From Bacteroidales bacterium (GTDB lineage: Bacteria > Bacteroidota > Bacteroidia > Bacteroidales > UBA7960): a stretch of 43,811 nucleotides of DNA. Below the pieces are notes generated by a model that did no database searches, had not been told where the DNA came from, and worked only from the letters and a program-made list of their open reading frames with translations. The stretch spans positions 1-43,811 of the forward strand of contig SKVW01000083.1 in assembly GCA_007129255.1 (NCBI GenBank), in the 5' to 3' direction. Shown piece after piece: positions 10,021-18,803 of the stretch (its first letter is position 1; each line of letters begins with the position of its first letter). The translations under genes and the position numbers were made by a program.

Positions 10021-12069
10021 TTATTTCATTTCTGCCAGGGCCCTTTCCACGGCATTGAGCAGGGGCTGATTGGAAATAGGCTCTCCAACGGCTTCCTTCA
10101 TCCAGTGCTGCGGAATGATGTTTCCAATGGCGAACATTCTGTCGGTTTCCCTGGCCAGATTTTTGTTTCGAATGTGTTCTTCAATCTGGAATTCGATCAG
10201 GTGCCCCAAAGGATAAGCGCTAAGATAAAGGGGATAGCTGATCATGTGTGAGTAAATTCCTAAGATGGGTGCATCTTCCACTCCAAACACCGGAGCAAAA
10301 AAGTCATTCCAGACCTCTTTTGCCAGCTCAATGGTTTTTTCCTTAAGTTGTGTAGGGGTGGTATCGGGGTTATCATACATCCATTCCCATACTTTCATGT
10401 CAACCAGCGAAACTCCCATGATCTCATAAGTACCCCAGAAAATATCCAGTGCAGCCAGGTGGTCGGCCTGGGGATCGTCTGCATCCAGGCCAAGTACTTT
10501 GAGGTCGCGCACCTGGAAAATAAAAGCCAGGGCTTCGGTAAAGGCAGTGTTGGGTACCCCGTTGAGCATATAGTAATCCACATCGTGCAGGCTGATGGTT
10601 TGTTCCACGTTGTGGCCAAACTCATGCATGGCAATATTGTAGCCGTTATAGCTCATCCCCTCGCTTCCGATCCTGGTTCGCAGGTGTGAATTCTGTGAGC
10701 GCATTTGCGCCCCCCAGGCATGGCCGGCCCCGCGGGAGGCTTCCACCACGACTTTAGAAGAAATTTCATTGGCTCTTTCCCGGTTCCAGCCCAGCTTTAC
10801 CAGGATGTTGGTCAAGTCGCTATCAAAAGATTCCGCATCGGGATACCTTGCCCCGACGATTTGGTCGAGCTCGGCATCTGAAATGCCGCTGCGGGCTTTA
10901 AATCCGTCGTACCAGATGTCGAAAGGTTCCAGGTCTCTTCCCAGGCGGCGGCTGATAAGTTCACCCACCTCCACCAGCAGGGGCGAGCTAACCAGTTCGG
11001 TAAACAGGTCTTCTACTTCCTGCCGGGTAAGTTCAAGCCCTTGGTTAAAAGCCCTTTTGATGGCAGTAGGATAAGCCGGGGAATAGGGGTCTGCCGCTTT
11101 GCGGGCATGGAAGTTATTGAGCAAATGCTGGTAGCGGGTATCGGGTTCAGGTTTTGCCTGGAGGGGTTCCCCCTCTTTGGTCACCTCATTGCTATAAGGG
11201 TTCCACTTTACCTCCGTATTGTTGATCACCTTTTCCGGAATGGACTGGTCGATGATGCGTTGCATGACCCGGTAGATCATTTTTTGCTTTTCCAGCCCAT
11301 CTTCCTGACCGTAATTGGCTTTCAGCTCGTCGCGCAGCCCCCAGTGGGTGATCAGGTGGAGGTTGTCGGGAAACAAGGTGTTCCCTTCCTCATTGAGCAG
11401 GTTGCCCATAATGATATTGTATTGAGAAACGTAGTTGTCGGATTCGGTTGCAATGCGGGAGGCTTCCTGATTTATTGCAGCAGGCACCCTGGAGGTAAAA
11501 ATATCCCCCATGCGGGCATAAGCCCATTGCAGGCGATCCCATTCTCCGGCCATTTCGGCTTTTTCCTCCAGGGAATAGAAGGGAAAGTTCAGAATGGTAA
11601 GGAAGGCGATCTTGTTTTTATATAGGTCTTCTGCCAGGTGGGCTCCAGGTGAAAAACTGCCAAACATGACATCGGCCTGGGTAATTGGGCCCGCATCCAG
11701 GTGAAGTGGTTTGTTGAGTTCAAGGCTCAGGTTGTTGAAATGCCCCCATATCTGCTCGTAATTACGCGAAAGGGTTTTAAAAAGATCCTTGCGGGCCTTT
11801 TCCTCCCCCTGGAAATTCTCTATACAAAAAGATTGAAACATTTCGGGCGACCCGTCCTCTTCTTTCCAAAGAGAAGCTACCTGGGTAACTCCCCGTTGGA
11901 TCAGGTCCTTTTTCTGCTCACCATGTTTTTCGGTAAGTTCAGAAATTACTTCATCAGTGATTGCGGATGAGATAAAATCCATGGCATCTGTTTTTGGCTG
12001 AGTGGATGTTGAGCAGGCAGCAACTATGCCTGCTATGAGCAACACCAAAAAAAAGGTTTTTGTTTGCAT
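10021..12069 (-). CDS. Lipoprotein zinc metallopeptidase (HEFGH), family unassigned
   Basis: Lipobox-like LLIAGIVAACSTS; HExxH motif MHEFGHNVEQ followed by TEALAFIFQVRD (downstream Glu, gluzincin-like). Confidence 0.7.
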   Translation of the reverse strand: MQTKTFFLVLLIAGIVAACSTSTQPKTDAMDFISSAITDEVISELTEKHGEQKKDLIQRGVTQVASLWKEEDGSPEMFQSFCIENFQGEEKARKDLFKTLSRNYEQIWGHFNNLSLELNKPLHLDAGPITQADVMFGSFSPGAHLAEDLYKNKIAFLTILNFPFYSLEEKAEMAGEWDRLQWAYARMGDIFTSRVPAAINQEASRIATESDNYVSQYNIIMGNLLNEEGNTLFPDNLHLITHWGLRDELKANYGQEDGLEKQKMIYRVMQRIIDQSIPEKVINNTEVKWNPYSNEVTKEGEPLQAKPEPDTRYQHLLNNFHARKAADPYSPAYPTAIKRAFNQGLELTRQEVEDLFTELVSSPLLVEVGELISRRLGRDLEPFDIWYDGFKARSGISDAELDQIVGARYPDAESFDSDLTNILVKLGWNRERANEISSKVVVEASRGAGHAWGAQMRSQNSHLRTRIGSEGMSYNGYNIAMHEFGHNVEQTISLHDVDYYMLNGVPNTAFTEALAFIFQVRDLKVLGLDADDPQADHLAALDIFWGTYEIMGVSLVDMKVWEWMYDNPDTTPTQLKEKTIELAKEVWNDFFAPVFGVEDAPILGIYSHMISYPLYLSAYPLGHLIEFQIEEHIRNKNLARETDRMFAIGNIIPQHWMKEAVGEPISNQPLLNAVERALAEMK

Positions 12070-12193
12070 TTTTAAATGGTTTATTTATATGATAACGGAC
12101 AATCGATCATTCCGGGTTTTCCGGAAAAAGGAAAAAGCTTTTGGTTTCAAAAGTACTTTTTTTTCCGGTTCAGCAAATAATATGGTTGAACAG

Positions 12194-12230
12194 AAAAAAA
12201 GCCTGCAGGGTCAAGTCTGCAGGCTTTTTT
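12194..12230 (-). terminator. Rho-independent terminator downstream of the 12252-12671 gene
   Basis: gcctgcag ggtcaagt ctgcaggc 8-bp stem flanked by A7 and T6 runs. Confidence 0.75.
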
Positions 12231-12251
12231 GGCTTCGGAGGGATTCACGTT

Positions 12252-12671
12252 TTATTGATTCAGTTTTTCCGAAGCTTCCTGCATAAGTTCAACTGTTTTT
12301 GACCTGGCATCCTGATAGGTGCGGTGCACTTCTCCTAAAACATCTTCCCAGGTTTCAAGGGTAGCAGCTTCCACTTTCTCCATTTCAACAGCAATGCGTT
12401 CTCTCTGTGCTTTAAGTTCGTCCCGGATCTCTTTGAGCTCTTCTTCCAGTTCTCCTTCTGCTTCTTCAATTTCGTCATCCAGATCGCTGATACGATCATC
12501 AATGTCATTTTTCAACTGGCGGAGTTGAAGTTCAGTGTCTTCTTTTACTTCTTCCAGCCGGTCTTCCTGAACCTGCCGTTGGCCTCCACCACAGGAAAAG
12601 AGGAAGAGTGCCAGCAGAAGCATGGAGGCCATCGGGAAAACATTTGGCTTTAACTTCAGTAAGTTTTTCAT
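12252..12671 (-). CDS. Small coiled-coil lipoprotein
   Basis: Lipobox LALFLFSCGGG; heptad-rich charged EEIEEAEGELEEELKEIRDELKAQRERIAVEMEKVE. Confidence 0.7.
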   Translation of the reverse strand: MKNLLKLKPNVFPMASMLLLALFLFSCGGGQRQVQEDRLEEVKEDTELQLRQLKNDIDDRISDLDDEIEEAEGELEEELKEIRDELKAQRERIAVEMEKVEAATLETWEDVLGEVHRTYQDARSKTVELMQEASEKLNQ

Positions 12672-12914
12672 CTCTTTGGTTTTTGGTGTATTTAATTAAT
12701 AAATAAATGATGGGTTTTTAAAAATGCAAATTACTGTAAACAAGATAATTTTTCCGTTTTTCCAGAACTTTCCGAAAAATAATAAAAATATGGCATTTGG
12801 CAATTAGAAAAATTAAATTTTGTTTCATTTAAAAAGATAAAAACCAAATGCAAGCATTTAATTTTAAGCGGGATACAATGTCTTTTTGGTTGTTGAAAAA
12901 AGTTAATTTCCGGT

Positions 12915-14333
12915 TTATTGTTGATCTTCCTCTTCCTCTTCTTCCTCTGCTTTAAGCTGATGCATGGTAATGCGCGCATATCCGAAAACTGCTGCAATAA
13001 TGGCTGTTAACCAGCAAAGAATGGCAAATGGGGCGTATGCAAGGGCTGAAACCCCAATGGCGGAATAGACAAACACCCCGCTGCTGTTCCACGGAATAAG
13101 GGGTGCGGTGAGCGTACCACCGGCTTCGAGGGTACGGGTAAGGTTTTTCAGTTTGAGGTTTTGATCCCGGTAGCATTCTTCAAACATTTGCCCGGGCAGG
13201 ATGACGGCCAGGTATTGGTTGGCTCCAAAAATGTTCACGAAAATGGAACTCCCCAACACCGTTAAAGTAAGGTTGCCCATGGTGCTTACAAACTTGGAAA
13301 TCAATAGTACCAGGCTGTGCAGCATCCCGGTATGGTCCATTATTCCGCCAAAAGCCAGGGAAACCAAAGCCAGTGACACCACACTATACATGCTGTCCAT
13401 CCCGCCCCTGCTGAAAAGCTCGTCCATTTCCGGATTTCCCGTTTGCATAACAAAACCGGTATGGATGGCTTCCAGGAAAGTGGAAAAGCTACCCCCCTGA
13501 ATGATCAGAAAAGCCAACCCACCAAGAATAACCCCTGCAATAAGGCTGGGAATGGCCGGAACTTTTTTGATGATAAGGAAAATGACTACCGCAGGCGGAA
13601 TAAACAGCCAGGGAGAAAGATTGAAATGCTCGCGGATGTGATCGGTATAGGCCGAAACATCCCCTGGTTCTCCATTGGCAGAAGCCATAAAACCCATAAC
13701 GGTAAATACAACCATGGATAAACCCAAAGCGGGCAGAGTGGTGTACAACATATGGCGGATGTGGTCGTAAAGGTTAACCCCCAGCACCGACGGGGTCAGG
13801 TTGGTGGAATCGGACATGGGAGAGAGTTTGTCCCCAAAAAAGGCGCCGGAAACGATAGCCCCTGCTGTCATTTCCAGGGGAATTCCCAGGCCTTCGCTCA
13901 CCCCAATGGCGGCAACCCCAATGGTGCCGATTGTCGACCAGGAGCTGCCGGTAATCAGGGCCATGAAACTGCAAAACAGCAATATTAATGGCAGGAACCA
14001 GCGGGCCACAAAAAATTCAAAGCCCAGGTACATCAGGGCAGGGACAATGCCGCTGGCAATCCATACGGCGATCAGCATGCCGATAATCAGCAGGATGATG
14101 ATGGAAGGGATGGTGCGGGCAATGGAATGCTTGAATCCTTCCTTGATGGTTTTCCAGGAAAACCCGTGCCAGAAAGCACATAAGCCAGCCACGGCTCCTC
14201 CAAGGAACAAAGAAAAATGCGGCTCTGCATCTATCACAAAAACCGAAAAAGCAAGGGTTATACCAACCACTGCAATGGGAATCAATGCCAGCCAGAACGG
14301 GGGCGGGGGTATGTCATTTCTTTTAAAAACCAT
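12915..14333 (-). CDS. nhaC: Na+/H+ antiporter NhaC family protein
   Basis: Multi-TM protein with GSSWSTIGTIGVAAIGVSEGLGIPLEMTAGAIVSGAFFGDKLSPMSDSTNLTPSVLGVNLYDHI, characteristic of NhaC. Confidence 0.9.
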   Translation of the reverse strand: MVFKRNDIPPPPFWLALIPIAVVGITLAFSVFVIDAEPHFSLFLGGAVAGLCAFWHGFSWKTIKEGFKHSIARTIPSIIILLIIGMLIAVWIASGIVPALMYLGFEFFVARWFLPLILLFCSFMALITGSSWSTIGTIGVAAIGVSEGLGIPLEMTAGAIVSGAFFGDKLSPMSDSTNLTPSVLGVNLYDHIRHMLYTTLPALGLSMVVFTVMGFMASANGEPGDVSAYTDHIREHFNLSPWLFIPPAVVIFLIIKKVPAIPSLIAGVILGGLAFLIIQGGSFSTFLEAIHTGFVMQTGNPEMDELFSRGGMDSMYSVVSLALVSLAFGGIMDHTGMLHSLVLLISKFVSTMGNLTLTVLGSSIFVNIFGANQYLAVILPGQMFEECYRDQNLKLKNLTRTLEAGGTLTAPLIPWNSSGVFVYSAIGVSALAYAPFAILCWLTAIIAAVFGYARITMHQLKAEEEEEEEDQQ

Positions 14334-14475
14334 GATTTTTCAGTTTTTGATTAAATTGGCCCGGAACGGATCTGATAAACCGATTTGCCTTCAAAAATAA
14401 AAATTCATTTTTAAACGGGTAAAACATTAGCCGACTTTAAGTATGATGCTCAGCCATCTTTTTACCCTGCCAGTT

Positions 14476-15162
14476 TTACTTTAAGGCATCCAGGTATTTT
14501 TTTATGAACTCTGCTTTTTCTTTTGAGCGATATTGCATGATGTAGCGCGGATGCTCAAGGGGGATGAGCTTTTCAAAAAAATGATGGGCCTCATTCAACT
14601 CTTTCAGAAACCGGAAATTTTTTCCTGAACCCAGGCAAAAAGCCACATCGGTAATGATACCCATGGAAATGTGCGCATTTATGGAGTCCACCATAAAATC
14701 CTTTAGCAGGTGTTGGAGTTTTTTGCTGTCATAGTAATTGAAGTTGATTTCTTTCCCGTTGCTGCTTTTTTTCAGGAACCCCAGAGGGGAGGGGGAGTTG
14801 ATGTAGTAGTCCTGGTAAAAGGAATCCACTCCTCCATAGGCATCAATCACTTCGTATACAAAAACCGAAGAGGGCTCATGGGATTTTACCCCCTGTATCT
14901 CCAGGCCGCATTTTTCCCTGAGGCGTTTGGTATCGGTAAAGGGGATGCCGGTAAGGCCCGCACCAAACCGGCCGGGATTGATGCCCAGGATCAGCCGGCG
15001 CTTGCGGTGGTCATTATAGTATTTAAGGTAAAAAGCCGAAGAAATTTCCAGGGCCCGGGGATTCTCCCGGAAGGGGTTCATCACTTTGATGCCATCGGGC
15101 AGGTCGGTGTCCAGGCTCAGGTTCCGGTTGAAATGGATCACTTTTTCTGCAAAAGTAGGCAT
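14476..15162 (-). CDS. Uracil-DNA glycosylase superfamily protein, SMUG2-like
   Basis: RRLILGINPGRFGAGLTGIPFTDTKRL (UDG motif A region) and C-terminal IPLEHPRYIMQYR (HPR motif). Confidence 0.7.
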   Translation of the reverse strand: MPTFAEKVIHFNRNLSLDTDLPDGIKVMNPFRENPRALEISSAFYLKYYNDHRKRRLILGINPGRFGAGLTGIPFTDTKRLREKCGLEIQGVKSHEPSSVFVYEVIDAYGGVDSFYQDYYINSPSPLGFLKKSSNGKEINFNYYDSKKLQHLLKDFMVDSINAHISMGIITDVAFCLGSGKNFRFLKELNEAHHFFEKLIPLEHPRYIMQYRSKEKAEFIKKYLDALK

Positions 15163-15428
15163 GGGCTAAGGATTGATTAATATGGACAATTTTGGCCTGC
15201 CAGATAAGGTGGCAAAGAAAGTTTAATCTTATTGCCTGTAATTATTTCGGTTGATCCGGTACTAAAGAATTACCAGGCAAAGAAAGCTAAATTTTGGCAG
15301 CCTTCCAAATTGTGTTCGTTTTTGAACAAATTGCGTGCAGTTTCGGACAGAATTTGGGCAGAACACACAGCCAAAAATTATTTAAATACCTAAAAAACAG
15401 CAGCTTGTAATTTGTGGCATAACTTTAG

Positions 15429-15448
15429 TGTACTACTACAATAGTACA
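15429..15448. promoter_or_regulatory. 20-bp palindrome (putative operator)
   Basis: TGTACTA-CTACAA-TAGTACA, perfect 7-bp arms, upstream of the ATG at 15487. Confidence 0.45.
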
Positions 15449-15486
15449 GCAAACAAAAAATTTACAAACATAAAAAATCCAAAGTC

Positions 15487-15786
15487 ATGAAAACCAAAGT
15501 ATTTTTTGCAACCGTAATTTTGATCAGCATTGCCACTTTTGCACAGGCATCTTCACCAAAAAGAATTCTTACTTTCAACTCGGCCAACGGAAAGGTCCTC
15601 ACCATGCCGGTGAAAGATGAGGTAGCCAGAGACGAAGCATTTCCCTTTGAACTGCAAGCTGCAGTGCAGCAAACCAGCAAAGAAAGCATCGGTTCTTCTC
15701 CGAACCTTGATATCCGTCATCTGATCAAGCCTGAGCCCGAGGTAAACGATGTTCCCGAAGAACTCAAAAACCTGATCAACCGTTAA
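15487..15786 (+). CDS. Small secreted hypothetical protein
   Basis: 99 aa with signal peptide MKTKVFFATVILISIATFAQA; preceded by a long intergenic region and followed by a strong terminator. Confidence 0.7.
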   Translation: MKTKVFFATVILISIATFAQASSPKRILTFNSANGKVLTMPVKDEVARDEAFPFELQAAVQQTSKESIGSSPNLDIRHLIKPEPEVNDVPEELKNLINR

Positions 15787-15810
15787 TAGCTCAAAAACCG
15801 GAAAAAAGAA

Positions 15811-15856
15811 AACCGCCGGCAGGAAAAATGTGAAAATCCTGCCGGCGGTTTTTTAT
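15811..15856. terminator. Intrinsic terminator
   Basis: aaccgccggcagga ... tcctgccggcggtt 14-bp stem followed by T run; sits between convergent genes. Confidence 0.85.
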
Positions 15857-15866
15857 TTAAACAAAG

Positions 15867-17564
15867 CTATCGGGTTTTTACAAACCCCACATTCTTCAGT
15901 CTTCCCACATCCACAAAGCGGAAGCCATTCACTTTTTCCTGCTGATTCCTGGTGAACTTCACCACCCCGATGCGGGAATAAAACCGGTCATCTCCCATGG
16001 GGCTGAGGTTCAACTGCTCAATGTTGAGGTAGCGTTTAAAGTTATCGGGGGTTTGTATGATGAGCTCCCCATCTTCAAACCGCACCGGGTATTCCACTTC
16101 CAGGGCTTCGTGATAATAGATGCCGGCGTATCCGGCAAGGGTTTCCGCATCGGGCATTTTGGTTTCTCCGATAAGGGGGGCAGGATGATCTCCTCCGGCC
16201 TGGTGCCAGATCATGCTGTTTACCTGCCCGTTTTCTTCAACCACAAAGGTTATTTGTGCATCAAAGGCTTTCAGGAAAAACCGGGTTTCGTCTTCGGCAA
16301 ATACCTGGAAGGGAGGGGCCCCGGGAATGTCAAGCCAGAAGGTGTCCCTTTTCACTTCGAAGCTCATGTTTAGCCCGTCGGGCATTTGGTAGCTGCCTTC
16401 AAATTTTTTCAGCTTTTCAGGATCCAGATCCACGGCCATTCTTTCCCCGGGCTTTTTGTCTTCAAAATGTTCTTCCAGCAGCCAGTCCACAATGGTATAG
16501 ACCAGGTTGACCAAATGGATGGCATCGGTGTTGAAAGCGGCATATACCACCACTTCCTGCTCCGGAAAAAGCAAAAATTGCGAACGGTACCCAAGGTCGC
16601 CCCCGCTGTGCGAAACCCGCTTAACTCCTTTATAAGAGGAAACCACCAACCCATAGGAATAATTCACCGTATCTCCGGTGTTCAGCACATGGTCAGGATT
16701 AAAGATTCGGTGCATGATTTTGCGGCTACCCACCCTGGGGTTGAAAAAATTATTTCCCCAGCGGGAAAGATCTTTTGCAGAGGTATAAATGTTGGTTGCC
16801 CCGTATATGGTTTCTCCGTCCTTTGTCCGGACGAATTCTTCATCTTCTTTGGAATAGCCGAAAGCCCGGTTGGGGATGTTTTTGTCCGGGTGGTCCAGCA
16901 CGAAAGTCGTGGTCATTTGCAAGGGGCCGAAAATTTTTTGCTGCAGGTAGTCATCATAAGTGGTTCCGCTGGCTTTTTCAATTATTTCGGCCAAAAGGGA
17001 ATACCCTGCATTGGAATAAAGGTGTTGTTCGCCCGGCTTAAAGTTCAGGTCAGGGTAGCGGTAGATCAGGTTTAATTCCTGTTCCTGGCTCCAGGGGCCA
17101 TCCAGTGACCGGCCTGCAAACAGCAGGAGGTTGTCGGTGGAGGCAATGCCACTGGTATGATGCAAAAGATTGCGGATGGTGATTTTTTCACCGTAATCGG
17201 GTAGTTTGGGGATGTGGCGATGGATTTCGTCATCCAGGCTGAGTTTTCCTTCCTCTTCAAGCAGCAGGATGGCAAAGGCGGTAAATTGTTTGGCAACGGA
17301 GGCAAGGTTAAATGCGGTTTCCGTGGTGTTGGGAACATTGTTTTCCAAATCGGCAAGCCCGAAGGCCTTTTGGAAAATCACCTCTCCTTTTTTGGTAATG
17401 CCGATCGTTCCCCCGGGTTGTCCTTCCCGGATCGAGAGGGCCACAAGGGAGTCAATTTTTTTTTCGAGACTCTGGTAAGCTGCTTGATTGGCAAATGAAT
17501 GCGGAATGGCATGCATAATGCAGGCTGCCACCAGCATTAGCCGGATCAGGGTCTTGTTTTTCAT
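15867..17564 (-). CDS. Serine hydrolase (class C beta-lactamase / PBP4*-like) with C-terminal beta domain
   Basis: Signal peptide; SxxK motif SVAKQF; YSNAGYSLLAEIIEKASG; HSGGDLGYRSQFLLFPE. Confidence 0.88.
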   Translation of the reverse strand: MKNKTLIRLMLVAACIMHAIPHSFANQAAYQSLEKKIDSLVALSIREGQPGGTIGITKKGEVIFQKAFGLADLENNVPNTTETAFNLASVAKQFTAFAILLLEEEGKLSLDDEIHRHIPKLPDYGEKITIRNLLHHTSGIASTDNLLLFAGRSLDGPWSQEQELNLIYRYPDLNFKPGEQHLYSNAGYSLLAEIIEKASGTTYDDYLQQKIFGPLQMTTTFVLDHPDKNIPNRAFGYSKEDEEFVRTKDGETIYGATNIYTSAKDLSRWGNNFFNPRVGSRKIMHRIFNPDHVLNTGDTVNYSYGLVVSSYKGVKRVSHSGGDLGYRSQFLLFPEQEVVVYAAFNTDAIHLVNLVYTIVDWLLEEHFEDKKPGERMAVDLDPEKLKKFEGSYQMPDGLNMSFEVKRDTFWLDIPGAPPFQVFAEDETRFFLKAFDAQITFVVEENGQVNSMIWHQAGGDHPAPLIGETKMPDAETLAGYAGIYYHEALEVEYPVRFEDGELIIQTPDNFKRYLNIEQLNLSPMGDDRFYSRIGVVKFTRNQQEKVNGFRFVDVGRLKNVGFVKTR

Positions 17565-17794
17565 GGTTGCAAAAAAATTTGTTGATGAATTTCTTTATCT
17601 GATACAGGACGCAACAAAGAGGGTGTAAGTTACAAAAAAAACGGAATCTTATACAAAAAAAATCGATATCAGGTTGTGAAAGAAAAATCCGGATAATTGT
17701 TCTGATATTAAAAACCATGGAGGTTCTGTTGGTTTTCGGGGGTGGTTTCCGGAAGCGGGGATAAAGTTATGGCAGAAAGCCTGCGATTAATTCG

Positions 17795-17802
17795 TAATTT
17801 TG
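17795..17802 (+). promoter_or_regulatory. Bacteroidota -7 promoter element upstream of nadA
   Basis: TAATTTTG matches TAnnTTTG about 50 bp upstream of the nadA ATG. Confidence 0.5.
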
Positions 17803-17852
17803 CACCCTAACAGGAGGATATCATCCCCTTTTTATGGAAAAGTGCTTTTGTT

Positions 17853-18761
17853 ATGCAGTTAGATGAAATTCAAAATAAGGTTTCCCGTTTAAAGCAGGAA
17901 AAAAATGCTGTGATCCTTGCACACTATTACCAGATTCCAGAAGTGCAGGATCTTGCCGATCATGTGGGGGATTCCTTTGCCCTGAGCAAGCTTTCTGCCG
18001 GGTTGCCCAACCAGGTGATTGTTTTTTGCGGGGTAAACTTCATGGCAGAAACTGCAAAAATCCTCAGTCCTGAAAAAACAGTGCTTCTGCCGGTAGAGGA
18101 TGCAGGCTGTCCCATGGCCGACATGGCCAAAGCTGAGGATGTGAAGCGCCTTAAGGCAGCGCATCCTGACGCAGCGGTGGTTTCTTATGTTAACTCCACC
18201 ACCGGCGTGAAAGCCCACAGCGACATTTGCTGCACCTCTGCCAATGCAGAAAAGGTGATCCGATCCCTGCCCCATAAAAAAATCATATTTTTACCCGATG
18301 AGCAGCTGGGCTCCTATACCGCTGCCAAAATCCCTGAAAAGGAATTTATACTTTTCAAAGGGTATTGTCCCATTCATGAGGAAATCATGGAAATTGATGT
18401 GAAGCTTGCACGGGAGGCATACCCGGATGCCTTGCTTTTGGTGCATCCTGAGTGCCGGCCTGAAGTAAGGCAGGCGGCAGATTTTGTGGGCAGCACAGGG
18501 CAGATCATCCGCTACATTGACCAAAGCCCGGAAAAAAAATTTATCATAGGGACCGAACAGGGCATTTTACATCCATTGCAGATCAGTCATCCCGAAAAGC
18601 AGTTTCACATGCTGACGGGAAGCTTTTTATGTCCCAATATGAAAAAAACCACCCCCATTCATGTTCTCGAAAGTTTGAAAGAGGATAAAACGGAAATAGA
18701 GATCGAAAAGGGCCTGATTGATAAAGCCCGGATTCCATTGAAGCGGATGCTGGAGGTATAA
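17853..18761 (+). CDS. nadA: Quinolinate synthase A
   Basis: NAVILAHYYQIPEVQDLADHVGDSFALSK; MADMAKAEDV; VSYVNSTTGVKAHSDICCTSANA; conserved Cys residues and C-terminal CPNMKKTT. Confidence 0.96.
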   Translation: MQLDEIQNKVSRLKQEKNAVILAHYYQIPEVQDLADHVGDSFALSKLSAGLPNQVIVFCGVNFMAETAKILSPEKTVLLPVEDAGCPMADMAKAEDVKRLKAAHPDAAVVSYVNSTTGVKAHSDICCTSANAEKVIRSLPHKKIIFLPDEQLGSYTAAKIPEKEFILFKGYCPIHEEIMEIDVKLAREAYPDALLLVHPECRPEVRQAADFVGSTGQIIRYIDQSPEKKFIIGTEQGILHPLQISHPEKQFHMLTGSFLCPNMKKTTPIHVLESLKEDKTEIEIEKGLIDKARIPLKRMLEV

Positions 18762-18803
18762 TAAAAGCAACTCCATAAAAACAACTCCAAATTTAATTGG
18801 CAG

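Noticed and set aside
11041-11625. 194-aa plus-strand ORF opposite the metallopeptidase
   Set aside because: Shadow ORF without coding signals
15414-15430. Sigma-54 -24/-12 promoter (TGGCATAACTTTAG)
   Set aside because: The -24 half is acceptable but the -12 half is TTTA instead of TTGC; not enough support
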